This document shows positions 35,685 through 43,126 of a DNA stretch of 64,000 nt, piece after piece. This DNA comes from Alkalibacter mobilis (GTDB lineage Bacteria > Bacillota > Clostridia > Eubacteriales > Alkalibacteraceae): positions 62,001 to 126,000 of the forward strand of contig NZ_JADNRK010000006.1 in NCBI RefSeq assembly GCF_015594845.1, read 5' to 3'. The translations under genes were made by a program, and so were the position numbers. A model generated the notes under the pieces. It searched no databases. It had not been told where the DNA came from and was given only the letters and a program-made list of their open reading frames with translations. Each line of letters opens with the position of its first letter. Position 1 is the stretch's first letter.

Positions 35685-36653
35685 ATGAGAGAATTAGTTG
35701 TTACCAATAACGAAGAGAAACAGAGGATAGACAGATTTCTCGGCAAATACATGAAAAATGCTCCAAAGAGTTTCATTGCCAAGAACATTCGAAAGAAAAA
35801 TATCAAGGTAAATGGTAATAAGGTGGAGCCCTCGTACATGCTTCAAGCAGGAGACGTAATAAAAATGTTTCTTGCTGAAGAAACTATAAGAAAATTTTCT
35901 TTAGACAGCACAAATGGAAAGGAATCATTCAAAGAAAATATTTTAAAGAGTAAAAACATATTGTTTGAAGATGAGAATATATTGGCTGTATACAAGTTAC
36001 CGGGAATTTTAACCCATGGCGATGATCTATCGGTAGTTGAGATTGCCGTAAATTATATGAAGAAACAAGGGTCATACGATCCTGAAAAAGAACTTACCTT
36101 CAGACCATCCTGTTGCAACAGACTTGACAAAAACACCAGTGGTATCGTGATTGTTGCAAAAAACAACAATACACTGATTAAAATCAATCAACTAATAAGG
36201 GAAAGAAATATAAAAAAATATTACATTGCTTTGATCAAGGGCGTAATTGAAGAAGAAATACATCTCGGTGGATATATAGAAAAAGACAAATCAAAGAATA
36301 TATCAAAAATTACCACCTACAAGACTGAACACTCAAAAGCGGTGGAAACACATATGAAACCACTTAAGTGCAACGGTTATTATACACTTATGGAAATAGA
36401 TTTAATAACCGGTAGATCTCACCAAATACGTGCCCATTTAAAATCAATAGGAAAACCAATAATTGGTGACAGTAAATACGGAGATGAAGTAGAAAATAAG
36501 CTCTATTACAAAAAATATGGATTGAAATCTCAACTACTGCACAACAGATCCATATCGATTAAAGATTATTACGGCGCAGGGAAAGATTTGGCAATAATTG
36601 CGCCTCTCCCCGAGTTGTTTGATAAAATCATAAAAGATCAGTTCAAGGAGTGA
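35685..36653 (+). CDS. RluA/RluD-family pseudouridine synthase
   Basis: A 322-residue RNA pseudouridine synthase. The N-terminal S4-like RNA-binding domain (IDRFLGKYMKNAPKSFIAKNIRKKNIKVNG) is followed by the catalytic core with the invariant Asp in CNRLDKNTSGIVIVAKN near residue 148 and GRSHQIRAHLKSIGKPIIGD near residue 245. The target rRNA position is not deducible. It starts 8 bp after polA without a strong ribosome binding site, so coupling is likely. It ends 4 bp before the recU start. Confidence 0.9.
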   Translation: MRELVVTNNEEKQRIDRFLGKYMKNAPKSFIAKNIRKKNIKVNGNKVEPSYMLQAGDVIKMFLAEETIRKFSLDSTNGKESFKENILKSKNILFEDENILAVYKLPGILTHGDDLSVVEIAVNYMKKQGSYDPEKELTFRPSCCNRLDKNTSGIVIVAKNNNTLIKINQLIRERNIKKYYIALIKGVIEEEIHLGGYIEKDKSKNISKITTYKTEHSKAVETHMKPLKCNGYYTLMEIDLITGRSHQIRAHLKSIGKPIIGDSKYGDEVENKLYYKKYGLKSQLLHNRSISIKDYYGAGKDLAIIAPLPELFDKIIKDQFKE

Positions 36654-36657
36654 AAAA

Positions 36658-37191
36658 ATGCCTTATTGGAACAGTAGAGGCTTGAGAGGAAGCACGTTGG
36701 AAGAATTTGTGAATCTAACCAACGAGGAATATATGCGTTGTGGTTTGGCTGTAATTCAAAAATTGCCCACAGCTATAAAACCTATAAGATTGGATCAGGA
36801 AAAGGGCATAATCAATCTTGCTTATTTTGAACAAAAAAGCACAGTTGATTACATGGGAAATATTCAAGGAATACCTGTGTGTTTCGACGTCAAGGAAACA
36901 GGTAAAGACAGCTTGCCCATATCAAATATCCATGAACATCAGTTGGAATTTATGGAAAAATTCAGAAAACAAAACGGACTAGCGTATATAATAGTCAGAT
37001 ATTCAAAAATCGATAGATGTTTTTTGATACCTTTTGAAGAAATTAAAAGATATTGGGATGATGCTGCTAGAGGTGGAAGAAAATCCATACCGTGGAAATC
37101 CATGAATATCAAATACGAGATAAAAAGAGAAGGTACGTTTCTTCTTCATTATTTGAAGGCAGTGAACGAATACCTAAAAGATTGTGAATGA
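36658..37191 (+). CDS. recU: Holliday junction resolvase RecU
   Basis: A 177-residue RecU-type resolvase with the conserved NSRGLRGSTLEEFVNLTNEEY start, AYFEQKSTVDYMG, the nuclease motif FDVKET(G)K and the stalk-region residues. C-terminal GGRKSIPW is also typical. It cleaves four-way junctions and modulates RecA in Firmicutes. Bacillus RecU is a little longer (about 200 residues), mainly at the N-terminus. Often paired with a penicillin-binding protein gene; here it sits with rnhA instead. Confidence 0.88.
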   Translation: MPYWNSRGLRGSTLEEFVNLTNEEYMRCGLAVIQKLPTAIKPIRLDQEKGIINLAYFEQKSTVDYMGNIQGIPVCFDVKETGKDSLPISNIHEHQLEFMEKFRKQNGLAYIIVRYSKIDRCFLIPFEEIKRYWDDAARGGRKSIPWKSMNIKYEIKREGTFLLHYLKAVNEYLKDCE

Positions 37192-37216
37192 AATATTTTA
37201 TTGTGGAGTTGAATCA

Positions 37217-37672
37217 ATGAAGGAAATTTTGATATATACAGACGGCGGATGCAGGGGAAACGATGCCTCAAAGGAAAATCTTGGAGGAATTGGAATAGTT
37301 ATGATGTATCCCCATAAAGATCACACCAGGGAAATAAAAAAAGGATTTCGAAATACAACAAATAATCAAATGGAGCTTTTAGCTGTCATTACAGGGCTTA
37401 AAATGTTGAAAGAAAAGTGTGATGTAAAAATATATTCTGACTCAGCGTATGTAGTTAATGCATTTAATCAGGGCTGGGTCAAAAATTGGAAGCAAAAAAA
37501 TTGGAGTAGGGGAAAAAGTGGAGAGCTGAAAAACAGGGAATTATGGATCGAACTTGACGAATTGGTCAATAAGCATAAAGTCGAATTCATAAAAGTCAAA
37601 GGGCACGGTGACAACATTTACAACAACAGAGCTGATCAGCTGGTAAATGAAGCGATGGATGAGTTGATTTAA
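37217..37672 (+). CDS. rnhA: ribonuclease HI
   Basis: Degrades RNA in RNA-DNA hybrids. The 151-residue protein carries the four acidic catalytic residues in YTDGGCRGND, NNQMELLAVITGL, YSDSAYVVNAF and NNRADQLVNEA. I chose ATG 37217, with TGGAG 8 bp upstream; an earlier ATG overlapping recU lacks a good ribosome binding site. Family length is normal. Confidence 0.95.
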   Translation: MKEILIYTDGGCRGNDASKENLGGIGIVMMYPHKDHTREIKKGFRNTTNNQMELLAVITGLKMLKEKCDVKIYSDSAYVVNAFNQGWVKNWKQKNWSRGKSGELKNRELWIELDELVNKHKVEFIKVKGHGDNIYNNRADQLVNEAMDELI

Positions 37673-37690
37673 TTGGCATACTAAATCTGA

Positions 37691-37721
37691 AAGGGGTGAA
37701 GCGGCAAAACTGCCGCAGGAG
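37691..37721 (+). promoter_or_regulatory. hairpin between two ribosome binding sites before 5-FCL gene
   Basis: AAGGGGTG (37691-37698) is followed by the hairpin GCGGCA-aaac-TGCCGC (37701-37716), then AGGAG (37717-37721) one base before ATG 37723. The second site is too close to the ATG; folding the hairpin would place the first site at about 8 nt. Confidence 0.6.
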
Positions 37722-37722
37722 A

Positions 37723-38295
37723 ATGGACAAGAAAGAACTTAGAAAAAAGGTGTTGGCAGAAAGAAGCAAATTTTCAAAGAATTATATAAGCGAGGCAAGC
37801 AATAAGATATTCAATCAAATCAGGAATATGGAAGTATATAAAAAAAGCAATACTGTGATGATATATGTAAGTTACGAAAATGAAATCGACACTCATGATT
37901 TCATCAATGAAATGATTCGTGAGGGGAAAAGAGTTGTTACACCCATTTGTGATTTTAGCGATAGAAGTATGATTTTAGCCGTCACGAATTCATTTCCTGA
38001 AGGCTTTGAGATGACTAAATTCGGAATTTTAGAGATGCCGATTGAAGGTGCGGTTGCAGTGACGGAGGAAGAAGTAGATTTGATAATCACTCCTGGCGTT
38101 GCATTTACTAGAGATGGAAGAAGAATGGGTTATGGAGGGGGATTTTATGACCGACTTCTTGCAAAAAAACGTGCGGAGACATTGACGGTTTGTCCCTGTT
38201 ACGAAGAGTTTTTATTGGAAGACATACCGACGGGGAAATATGATCTTCCTGTTGATATCATCGTAACGCCAAATGAAACGATTTATGCAGGATAA
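37723..38295 (+). CDS. 5-formyltetrahydrofolate cyclo-ligase
   Basis: ATP-dependent conversion of 5-formyl-THF to 5,10-methenyl-THF, a folate salvage step. The 190-residue protein has LRKKVLAERSKF at the N-terminus and the family motif ITPGVAFTRDGRRMGYGGGFYDRLL near residues 123-147. I chose ATG 37723 because the protein then begins MDKKELRKKV as in relatives. The unusual leader hairpin sits just upstream. The folate role is loosely related to the corrinoid gene downstream. Confidence 0.92.
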   Translation: MDKKELRKKVLAERSKFSKNYISEASNKIFNQIRNMEVYKKSNTVMIYVSYENEIDTHDFINEMIREGKRVVTPICDFSDRSMILAVTNSFPEGFEMTKFGILEMPIEGAVAVTEEEVDLIITPGVAFTRDGRRMGYGGGFYDRLLAKKRAETLTVCPCYEEFLLEDIPTGKYDLPVDIIVTPNETIYAG

Positions 38296-38299
38296 AGGC

Positions 38300-38434
38300 A
38301 TGATCGATCGCTCCAACAATGAAATTTTCGTTAGAGGTAACGTTGTTGACAAAGAAATTTTTCACTTAAAGACAAGAAGAATTTATTTAATTAAAAGGGT
38401 TTTGGAGGTTAATGATGAACGAACTGCTGGTTAA
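38300..38434 (+). CDS. possible small hypothetical protein (44 aa)
   Basis: An open frame of 44 codons beginning MIDRSNNEIFVRGNVVDK starts 4 bp after the 5-FCL stop codon and runs 20 bp into the corrinoid gene. It is charged, with no membrane segment or known motif. AAAGG precedes the ATG at only 1 bp. It may be a coupled small protein or a chance frame in the 119-bp gap. Confidence 0.22.
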   Translation: MIDRSNNEIFVRGNVVDKEIFHLKTRRIYLIKRVLEVNDERTAG

Positions 38435-39053
38435 AGCTATAACGGAATTGAATGAAGACAAAGTGTTGAAAATCGTAAAATCTGAATTGGAAAAAGGTAC
38501 GGACATAAATGAAATTTTGTACCTGCTCCAGCAGGGCATGGACAAGGTTGGAGATTTATACGAAGAATGTGAATATTTTATCGCTGACTTGATAATGGCT
38601 GGGATAATATTCAGGGAGGTATTGGAACTCGAAGACATGAGATTCAATGGAGATTACGTTGGGGATAAACCTTTGGGGAAAATCGTCATAGGAACAGTTA
38701 AAGGAGATCTTCACGATATCGGAAAAGATATATTTCTCAATTTAGCAAGGTCGGCAGGTTTTCAAATCTATGATTTGGGAGTCGATGTGGAGCCCGAAAA
38801 ATTTGTAGAAAAACTCAGGGAGACTGAAGCTGAAGTCCTCGGACTCAGCGGTGTTTTATCATTAGCCATACCCAGCATGAAACAAACGGTGGACGCAGTC
38901 AGAAATGCTGGTTTAAAACAAAATGTCAAAATAATAGCAGGAGGAAATCTTCTGAATTCTGATACTGCCGGGCATATAGGCGCAGACTCTTTTACCAACA
39001 ATGCCATGGAGGGTTTGAAAATATGCAAATCTTGGATCAAGAACGATAGATAA
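38415..39053 (+). CDS. corrinoid (methyltransferase cognate) protein
   Basis: A 212-residue B12-binding methyl carrier of the MtbC/MttC/MetH type. The N-terminal helical cap domain (residues 1-85) is followed by a Rossmann B12 domain with the D-x-H-x-x-G motif GDLHDIG; His100 is the lower axial cobalt ligand. SGVLSLAIPSM and GGNLLNSD complete the fold. Such proteins normally serve a substrate-specific methyltransferase, but none lies beside it. It is followed 11 bp later by a GntR regulator in the same direction. ATG 38415 gives better spacing to GGAGG than 38412. Confidence 0.9.
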   Translation: MNELLVKAITELNEDKVLKIVKSELEKGTDINEILYLLQQGMDKVGDLYEECEYFIADLIMAGIIFREVLELEDMRFNGDYVGDKPLGKIVIGTVKGDLHDIGKDIFLNLARSAGFQIYDLGVDVEPEKFVEKLRETEAEVLGLSGVLSLAIPSMKQTVDAVRNAGLKQNVKIIAGGNLLNSDTAGHIGADSFTNNAMEGLKICKSWIKNDR

Positions 39054-39064
39054 GGAGATTTGAA

Positions 39065-39790
39065 ATGGGATCACCTATATATTTGAAAATAGTTGAAGAT
39101 TTTAAAGAGAGGATCAATTCCGGTGAAATCAAACCGGGCGACATGATCAAATCGGAAAATGCGCTTTGCGAAGAATACTCAGTCAGCAGGATGACGGTAA
39201 GAAAAAGTTTGAATGTCCTTGCTGGAGAAGGATATATATATTCGGTGCCTGGCAAGGGTAATTTTATAAATGAGCCCAATCAGGACAAATATATCTTGTA
39301 CTTCAATGAAATGACTTCCATCGAAAGTAGTGTGGAAGACACTCAACTGTTGGATGTAAATATAATTAAGCCAACGCTTGAAATAATATTCAATATGCAG
39401 ATACCTGAAAATAAAAGAGTTGTACTGATCAGAAGAGTATTCTTGAGCGACGATAACCCTGTGGCGTATGATATCAAGTACATTCCATATTATCGGGGAA
39501 TACCCATCGTTGAAAAAGAGATACACTACGCTACTTTTCCAGAAATAGTAGCCAAGAAAAAATCATTATTTGCCATCAACAAGGAACTAAAGATCAAAGT
39601 GCAAAAGCCAAGCGAAGAGCTTCAGGAAATTTTGGGAATAGAAATTTCTGATCCAGTCATGGTGATAGAACAAAAAATGCTGGATGAGGGTAATCGACCT
39701 ATAGGATGGGGTGTTACGTACTTCAGAGGGGATTTCTTTCACCTGCAGGCAGTATCATCATTTGCCGATAAATCAAACAGCATTTATTAA
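39065..39790 (+). CDS. GntR-family regulator, HutC/UTRA subfamily
   Basis: A 241-residue repressor-type regulator. An N-terminal winged helix (IYLKIVEDFKERINSGEIKPGDMIKSENALCEEYSVSRMTVRKSLNVL, residues 4-52) precedes a UTRA effector domain (about residues 85-230, ending GVTYFRGDFFHLQA). The effector is unknown. It is cotranscribed with the corrinoid gene and lies directly upstream of the DUF1638 gene, whose promoter holds a HutC/TreR-type palindrome. Confidence 0.9.
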   Translation: MGSPIYLKIVEDFKERINSGEIKPGDMIKSENALCEEYSVSRMTVRKSLNVLAGEGYIYSVPGKGNFINEPNQDKYILYFNEMTSIESSVEDTQLLDVNIIKPTLEIIFNMQIPENKRVVLIRRVFLSDDNPVAYDIKYIPYYRGIPIVEKEIHYATFPEIVAKKKSLFAINKELKIKVQKPSEELQEILGIEISDPVMVIEQKMLDEGNRPIGWGVTYFRGDFFHLQAVSSFADKSNSIY

Positions 39791-39806
39791 TTGTAATGGC
39801 GCCCCG

Positions 39807-39844
39807 GTTATGTTACAATATTAACATAACTTGTATATACATGT
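39807..39844 (+). promoter_or_regulatory. promoter and candidate GntR operator of the DUF1638 gene
   Basis: Extended -10 TGTTACAAT (39811-39819) lies within the inverted repeat GTTATGTTA / TAACATAAC (39807-39815, 39822-39830). Immediately downstream is ACTTGTATATACATGT (39829-39844), a near-perfect palindrome very like operators of HutC-subfamily GntR repressors (TTGTATATACAA type). Binding by the adjacent regulator is inferred. Confidence 0.65.
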
Positions 39845-39858
39845 AAGGGGAACTACAG

Positions 39859-40542
39859 ATGAAGAATATTATAATTGCCTGTGACACACTTAAATATGAA
39901 ATCTTGGTTGCTAAGGATAAAACCAACAACTCCGATGAAATCATTTGGCTTGATGGTATGCTTCATATGGATACTGACAGGCTGAGGACTGAATTACAAA
40001 AGGAAATCGACATTGACCGGGGGTGCGACCACATTTTGTTGGCATACGGAAATTGTGGGAATGCATTGGTCGGATTGAATTGCAGTCATGCCAAAATGGT
40101 TGTGCCTAAGACGGCAGATTGTATCTCGATGCTCTTAAACAAAAAGGAAGACGAAATCAGCAGAGACACTTATTTTTTGACCAGAGGTTGGATCGAACTT
40201 GAAAAAAATATTGTAAGAGAATATTCCCACTGTCAGGAAAAATATGGTGATGAGAAGACAAAACAGATTTTCAAAGTAATGTTGAACAATTACAGAAACC
40301 TTATGTTGATAGACTCTGGTGCATATGATCTTAATGATTACACCGCGCTTTCTAAAGAAATAGCCAAGAAAATCAATTTAAACTTCAGTATAAAAAAAGG
40401 TGAGACTACCATGCTTGAAAAATTGTTTGCAAATGATTGGGGCAACGATTTCGCAATTATCGAAAAGGACAAGCAGATCACCATGGCTGATTTTGAATTG
40501 GACAATGTAAGCATCATAAATTGTGTTTCTAACTTAATGTGA
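39859..40542 (+). CDS. DUF1638 protein
   Basis: A 227-residue DUF1638 protein starting MKNIIIACDTLKYEI. Conserved features are the AYGNCGNALVGL and VPKTADCISMLL segments and several Cys residues that could bind metal. DUF1638 genes often occur beside corrinoid methyltransferase systems in methanogens and clostridia, and this one lies 0.8 kb from a corrinoid protein and its GntR regulator. Function is not known. It has its own promoter with a candidate operator and its own terminator. Confidence 0.82.
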   Translation: MKNIIIACDTLKYEILVAKDKTNNSDEIIWLDGMLHMDTDRLRTELQKEIDIDRGCDHILLAYGNCGNALVGLNCSHAKMVVPKTADCISMLLNKKEDEISRDTYFLTRGWIELEKNIVREYSHCQEKYGDEKTKQIFKVMLNNYRNLMLIDSGAYDLNDYTALSKEIAKKINLNFSIKKGETTMLEKLFANDWGNDFAIIEKDKQITMADFELDNVSIINCVSNLM

Positions 40543-40551
40543 TTATTAAGG

Positions 40552-40574
40552 CTCCTGAAAACGGGAGTTTTTTT
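40552..40574 (+). terminator. terminator after DUF1638 gene
   Basis: Stem CTCCTG / CGGGAG with an AAAA loop, then a 7-T run. Confidence 0.8.
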
Positions 40575-40618
40575 ATTATTCGAATTTCTATTGATTATTA
40601 TTGAATAATTATATAAAA

Positions 40619-40636
40619 TATAATTTGATAATCAAA
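40619..40636 (+). promoter_or_regulatory. FabT-type palindrome over the promoter of the MarR gene
   Basis: TATAAT (40619-40624) abuts the perfect palindrome TTTGAT-A-ATCAAA (40624-40636), the core of streptococcal FabT sites. It lies 17 bp before the MarR-family ATG, implying autoregulation. Confidence 0.65.
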
Positions 40637-40652
40637 GTATTGAGGTGATAAA

Positions 40653-41096
40653 ATGAAAGAAGTAAAGGCGATACTTAATGATACATTGGTATTATTGTTT
40701 AATCTTGTATTGAAGAGTGAGGAAAAATTTTTAAGAGAAGTAGGTTGCAAGGACCTTTCCATAAATGAAATTCACGTTATTGATGCAGTTGGTAAAAATG
40801 AGAGCCCAACTATGGGAGCAGTAGCCGGAGAGTTGAATGTCACTCTTGGAACACTTACGACAGCGATAAATAACTTGGAAAAGAAAGAATACGTAGCAAG
40901 AAAAAGGGGAGTGAAAGATCGGAGAGTGGTTTTTTTATCTTTGACGGAAAAAGGTCAAAATATTTTTGATTTACATCAAGAATTTCATGATGACATGATC
41001 AACGAAATTGTAAACAGTTTAAGTGACTCCGAGGAGTTGGCTTTAATGAAAGGCTTGAACAACCTGATAGATTATTTTATGACAAATTACAGTTAA
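40653..41096 (+). CDS. MarR-family regulator, FabT-like
   Basis: A 147-residue winged-helix regulator. The N-terminal dimerisation helix leads to LSINEIHVIDAVGKNESPTMGAVAGELNVTLGTLTTAINNLEKKEYVARKRGVKDRRVV, the winged helix. The LSxxEIHVIDAVG stretch is reminiscent of FabT, which controls fatty-acid synthesis in response to acyl-ACP. The FabT-type palindrome upstream and the DegV lipid-binding gene 10 bp downstream support that reading. No fab genes are in the window. Confidence 0.8.
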   Translation: MKEVKAILNDTLVLLFNLVLKSEEKFLREVGCKDLSINEIHVIDAVGKNESPTMGAVAGELNVTLGTLTTAINNLEKKEYVARKRGVKDRRVVFLSLTEKGQNIFDLHQEFHDDMINEIVNSLSDSEELALMKGLNNLIDYFMTNYS

Positions 41097-41106
41097 GGAG
41101 AAAAAA

Positions 41107-41958
41107 ATGGGAGTAAGAATAATTACAGATAGTGCCAGTGACATATCCAAACAATTGGAAGAAGATTTTAATATCAAGGTAGTGCCATTGACAGTGAATT
41201 TTGGCGAAGATGAACATTTTAAGGACAGATATGAGATAGCATCGGATGCTTTTTTTGAAAAACTAAAAACTACCGAAAAGACTCCGTCAACTTCTCAGGT
41301 AAATCCTGGAGAATTCGAAACAGTATTCAAGGAAATTCTTGATGATGGAGATGAACTGGTCGGTATATTTCTTTCTTCTGAATTAAGCGGTACATACAAC
41401 TCGGCAGTAATGGCTAAAGAAATGTTTTCAGAGAATCAGGACAAAATTTATTTGATAGATTCCCGAAGTGTCAGCTTGGGATTGTCACTTTTAGTTTATG
41501 AGGCTGCAAAAATGGCTAATAAAGGTGCTACAGCAGAAGAGATCAAAGAATATATAGAAAAGGCAAAAGAAAAAGTTGAAACTATTATTGTAGTGGATAC
41601 TCTGGAGTATTTAAAGAAGGGTGGCAGGCTTTCAGCTGGTGCAGCTTTTATCGGAAGTGTACTTAATCTTAAGCCAATTTTGATTTTGGAAGATGGGAAG
41701 CTGGTAGCTGTAGACAAGGTTAGAGGGCGAAAAAAAGCAATCAGCTGGATCAAAGAATGGTTGTTAAAAAATAATTTTGATCTTGACGACAAATCGGTGT
41801 TTATGGTCCATGCAGCTGAACCTGGATATATGAACGAATTAAAGGAATTCATCGTTAAATCATACAATACAAAAGACATTTTCACCAGCCAGGTCGGGGG
41901 AGTTGTAGGAACTCATTCAGGACCTGGGGCAATTGGATTTTCATTTTTGAATTTATGA
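41107..41958 (+). CDS. DegV-family fatty-acid-binding protein (FakB-like)
   Basis: A 283-residue DegV protein. IITDSASDISKQLEEDFNIKVVPL is the typical start, followed by TPSTSQVNPGEFETVF, SSELSGTYNSAVMA, and the C-terminal HSGPGAIG. Characterised DegV proteins bind a fatty acid and present it to fatty-acid kinase (FakA) for phosphorylation. The pairing with a FabT-like regulator supports a lipid role. FakA is not in the window. It is convergent with an alpha/beta hydrolase, with only 3 bp between stop codons. Confidence 0.9.
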   Translation: MGVRIITDSASDISKQLEEDFNIKVVPLTVNFGEDEHFKDRYEIASDAFFEKLKTTEKTPSTSQVNPGEFETVFKEILDDGDELVGIFLSSELSGTYNSAVMAKEMFSENQDKIYLIDSRSVSLGLSLLVYEAAKMANKGATAEEIKEYIEKAKEKVETIIVVDTLEYLKKGGRLSAGAAFIGSVLNLKPILILEDGKLVAVDKVRGRKKAISWIKEWLLKNNFDLDDKSVFMVHAAEPGYMNELKEFIVKSYNTKDIFTSQVGGVVGTHSGPGAIGFSFLNL

Positions 41959-41961
41959 TGG

Positions 41962-42873
41962 TTATGAAATAAATTTTAAGATCCTTTCGTAAACAGATTC
42001 TTTGCCTATTTCGTTTAAGACCTCATGTCTGAAGTTTTCAAACAGTTCGATTTCAACTTTCTCTGTACCCAAAACTTGGGTATAGAGTTTTTTTAGCTTA
42101 AAAATATCCCTGCCAAATCTACCCACAGGATCTTGTGAACCTCCGACGAAAAGAATTTTTGCATTTTTACATGTTTGGTGGATGAGTTCCACATTGTTGC
42201 AATAAAGTGTACCTGTGATTAAATCGACATAAAATTTTTTGGTGCAGACAAATCCGCACAAGGGATCTTCAATATATTCATTAACCACGCTATTGTCTCT
42301 TGTGAGCCAGTCAAAAGTTGTAGATGGGTCTTTTACTGAATTAGCATATGAACCGAATATCATTTTATCCATGAAATAGGATTTTTCCTTTGGATCTCCG
42401 ATGGAGCAGGCTAATTTGGCCAGATTTAGAGAAGCTTTCATTTGAAAATCGGACAATCCAGCAGTTGTACCTGACAAGACCACTTTGCTTATTCGGGAAT
42501 CGAAATACTTGATCAAATAACTTCTAACAAGAAGTGAACCCATGCTGTGCCCGATCATAATCATGTTTTCGTCGGAACCAATAGCTTTTTCAATGAAAAG
42601 TTTTATATCATCCAAAACATTGAACCAACCCTTTTGTGGGCCGAACCATCCAAGAAGGGAGTCTTCTCCAGTAGCACCATGACCTCTCAAATCCAAGGCG
42701 TATACGTCATAACCTGCAGAATTTAAAAAGGAAGCGAAATTGTTGTATCTTAAAGAATGTTCAGCCATACCGTGAATGATAATAGCCGAACCAACCTGTT
42801 GCTTGTGAGCCGGCCACTTGTACCAATAGATATTTGTTTCGTCAAATGATTTGAAGAGTTCTTTTGTATACAT
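41962..42873 (-). CDS. alpha/beta hydrolase, lysophospholipase/monoacylglycerol-lipase type
   Basis: A 303-residue serine hydrolase. The oxyanion region is IIHGMAEHSLRYNNFASFL, the nucleophile elbow GHSMGS is near residue 108, an Asp lies in GGSQDPVGRF near residue 245, and the catalytic His is in NFRHEVLNE near residue 283. YALDLRGHGATGE is typical of the Hydrolase_4 family. It is cytosolic, with no signal peptide. Acting on membrane-derived acylglycerols would fit the neighbouring DegV gene, but the substrate is unproven. The ribosome binding site GGAGATGG lies upstream on the minus strand. Confidence 0.85.
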   Translation of the reverse strand: MYTKELFKSFDETNIYWYKWPAHKQQVGSAIIIHGMAEHSLRYNNFASFLNSAGYDVYALDLRGHGATGEDSLLGWFGPQKGWFNVLDDIKLFIEKAIGSDENMIMIGHSMGSLLVRSYLIKYFDSRISKVVLSGTTAGLSDFQMKASLNLAKLACSIGDPKEKSYFMDKMIFGSYANSVKDPSTTFDWLTRDNSVVNEYIEDPLCGFVCTKKFYVDLITGTLYCNNVELIHQTCKNAKILFVGGSQDPVGRFGRDIFKLKKLYTQVLGTEKVEIELFENFRHEVLNEIGKESVYERILKFIS

Positions 42874-42908
42874 TTCACCATCTCCTTTTGAAACATTATA
42901 TCATAAAC

Positions 42909-43029
42909 AAAACGGATTATCTCTCCGATGCTTAACGCATCGGAGGTCGCGAGTGCTCAGCCATAGAAAATTTGAATTTTTCTCATTCTAGCATGGAAAA
43001 AACTAATTTTCTGCGGCATGATCCGTTTT
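42909..43029. repeat. structured intergenic element with terminal inverted repeats and flanking direct repeats
   Basis: AAAACGGAT (42909-42917) pairs with ATCCGTTTT (43021-43029), extendable to a 12-bp stem. Inside are a perfect 9-bp hairpin CTCCGATGC / GCATCGGAG (42923-42945) and a long imperfect hairpin built on AGAAAATT (42965-42972) / AATTTTCT (43005-43012). Together these form a three-way junction. ATTATATCAT occurs as a direct repeat just outside both ends (42895-42904 and 43038-43047). It may be a MITE-like insertion or a structured RNA; no second copy is in the window. Confidence 0.6.
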
Positions 43030-43126
43030 TCGCGGATATTATATCATGAATTTAAAATTTAATTTTAAAAAGCCATAACATGGGTATCAAAGAAATGTCA
43101 ACTATCACAGAACAGGAGCTGATCAT

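Noticed and set aside
42909-43029. The intergenic structured element as a tRNA or CRISPR remnant.
   Set aside because: No tRNA arms or anticodon loop fit and there are no repeated spacers; the terminal inverted repeats point to another type of element.
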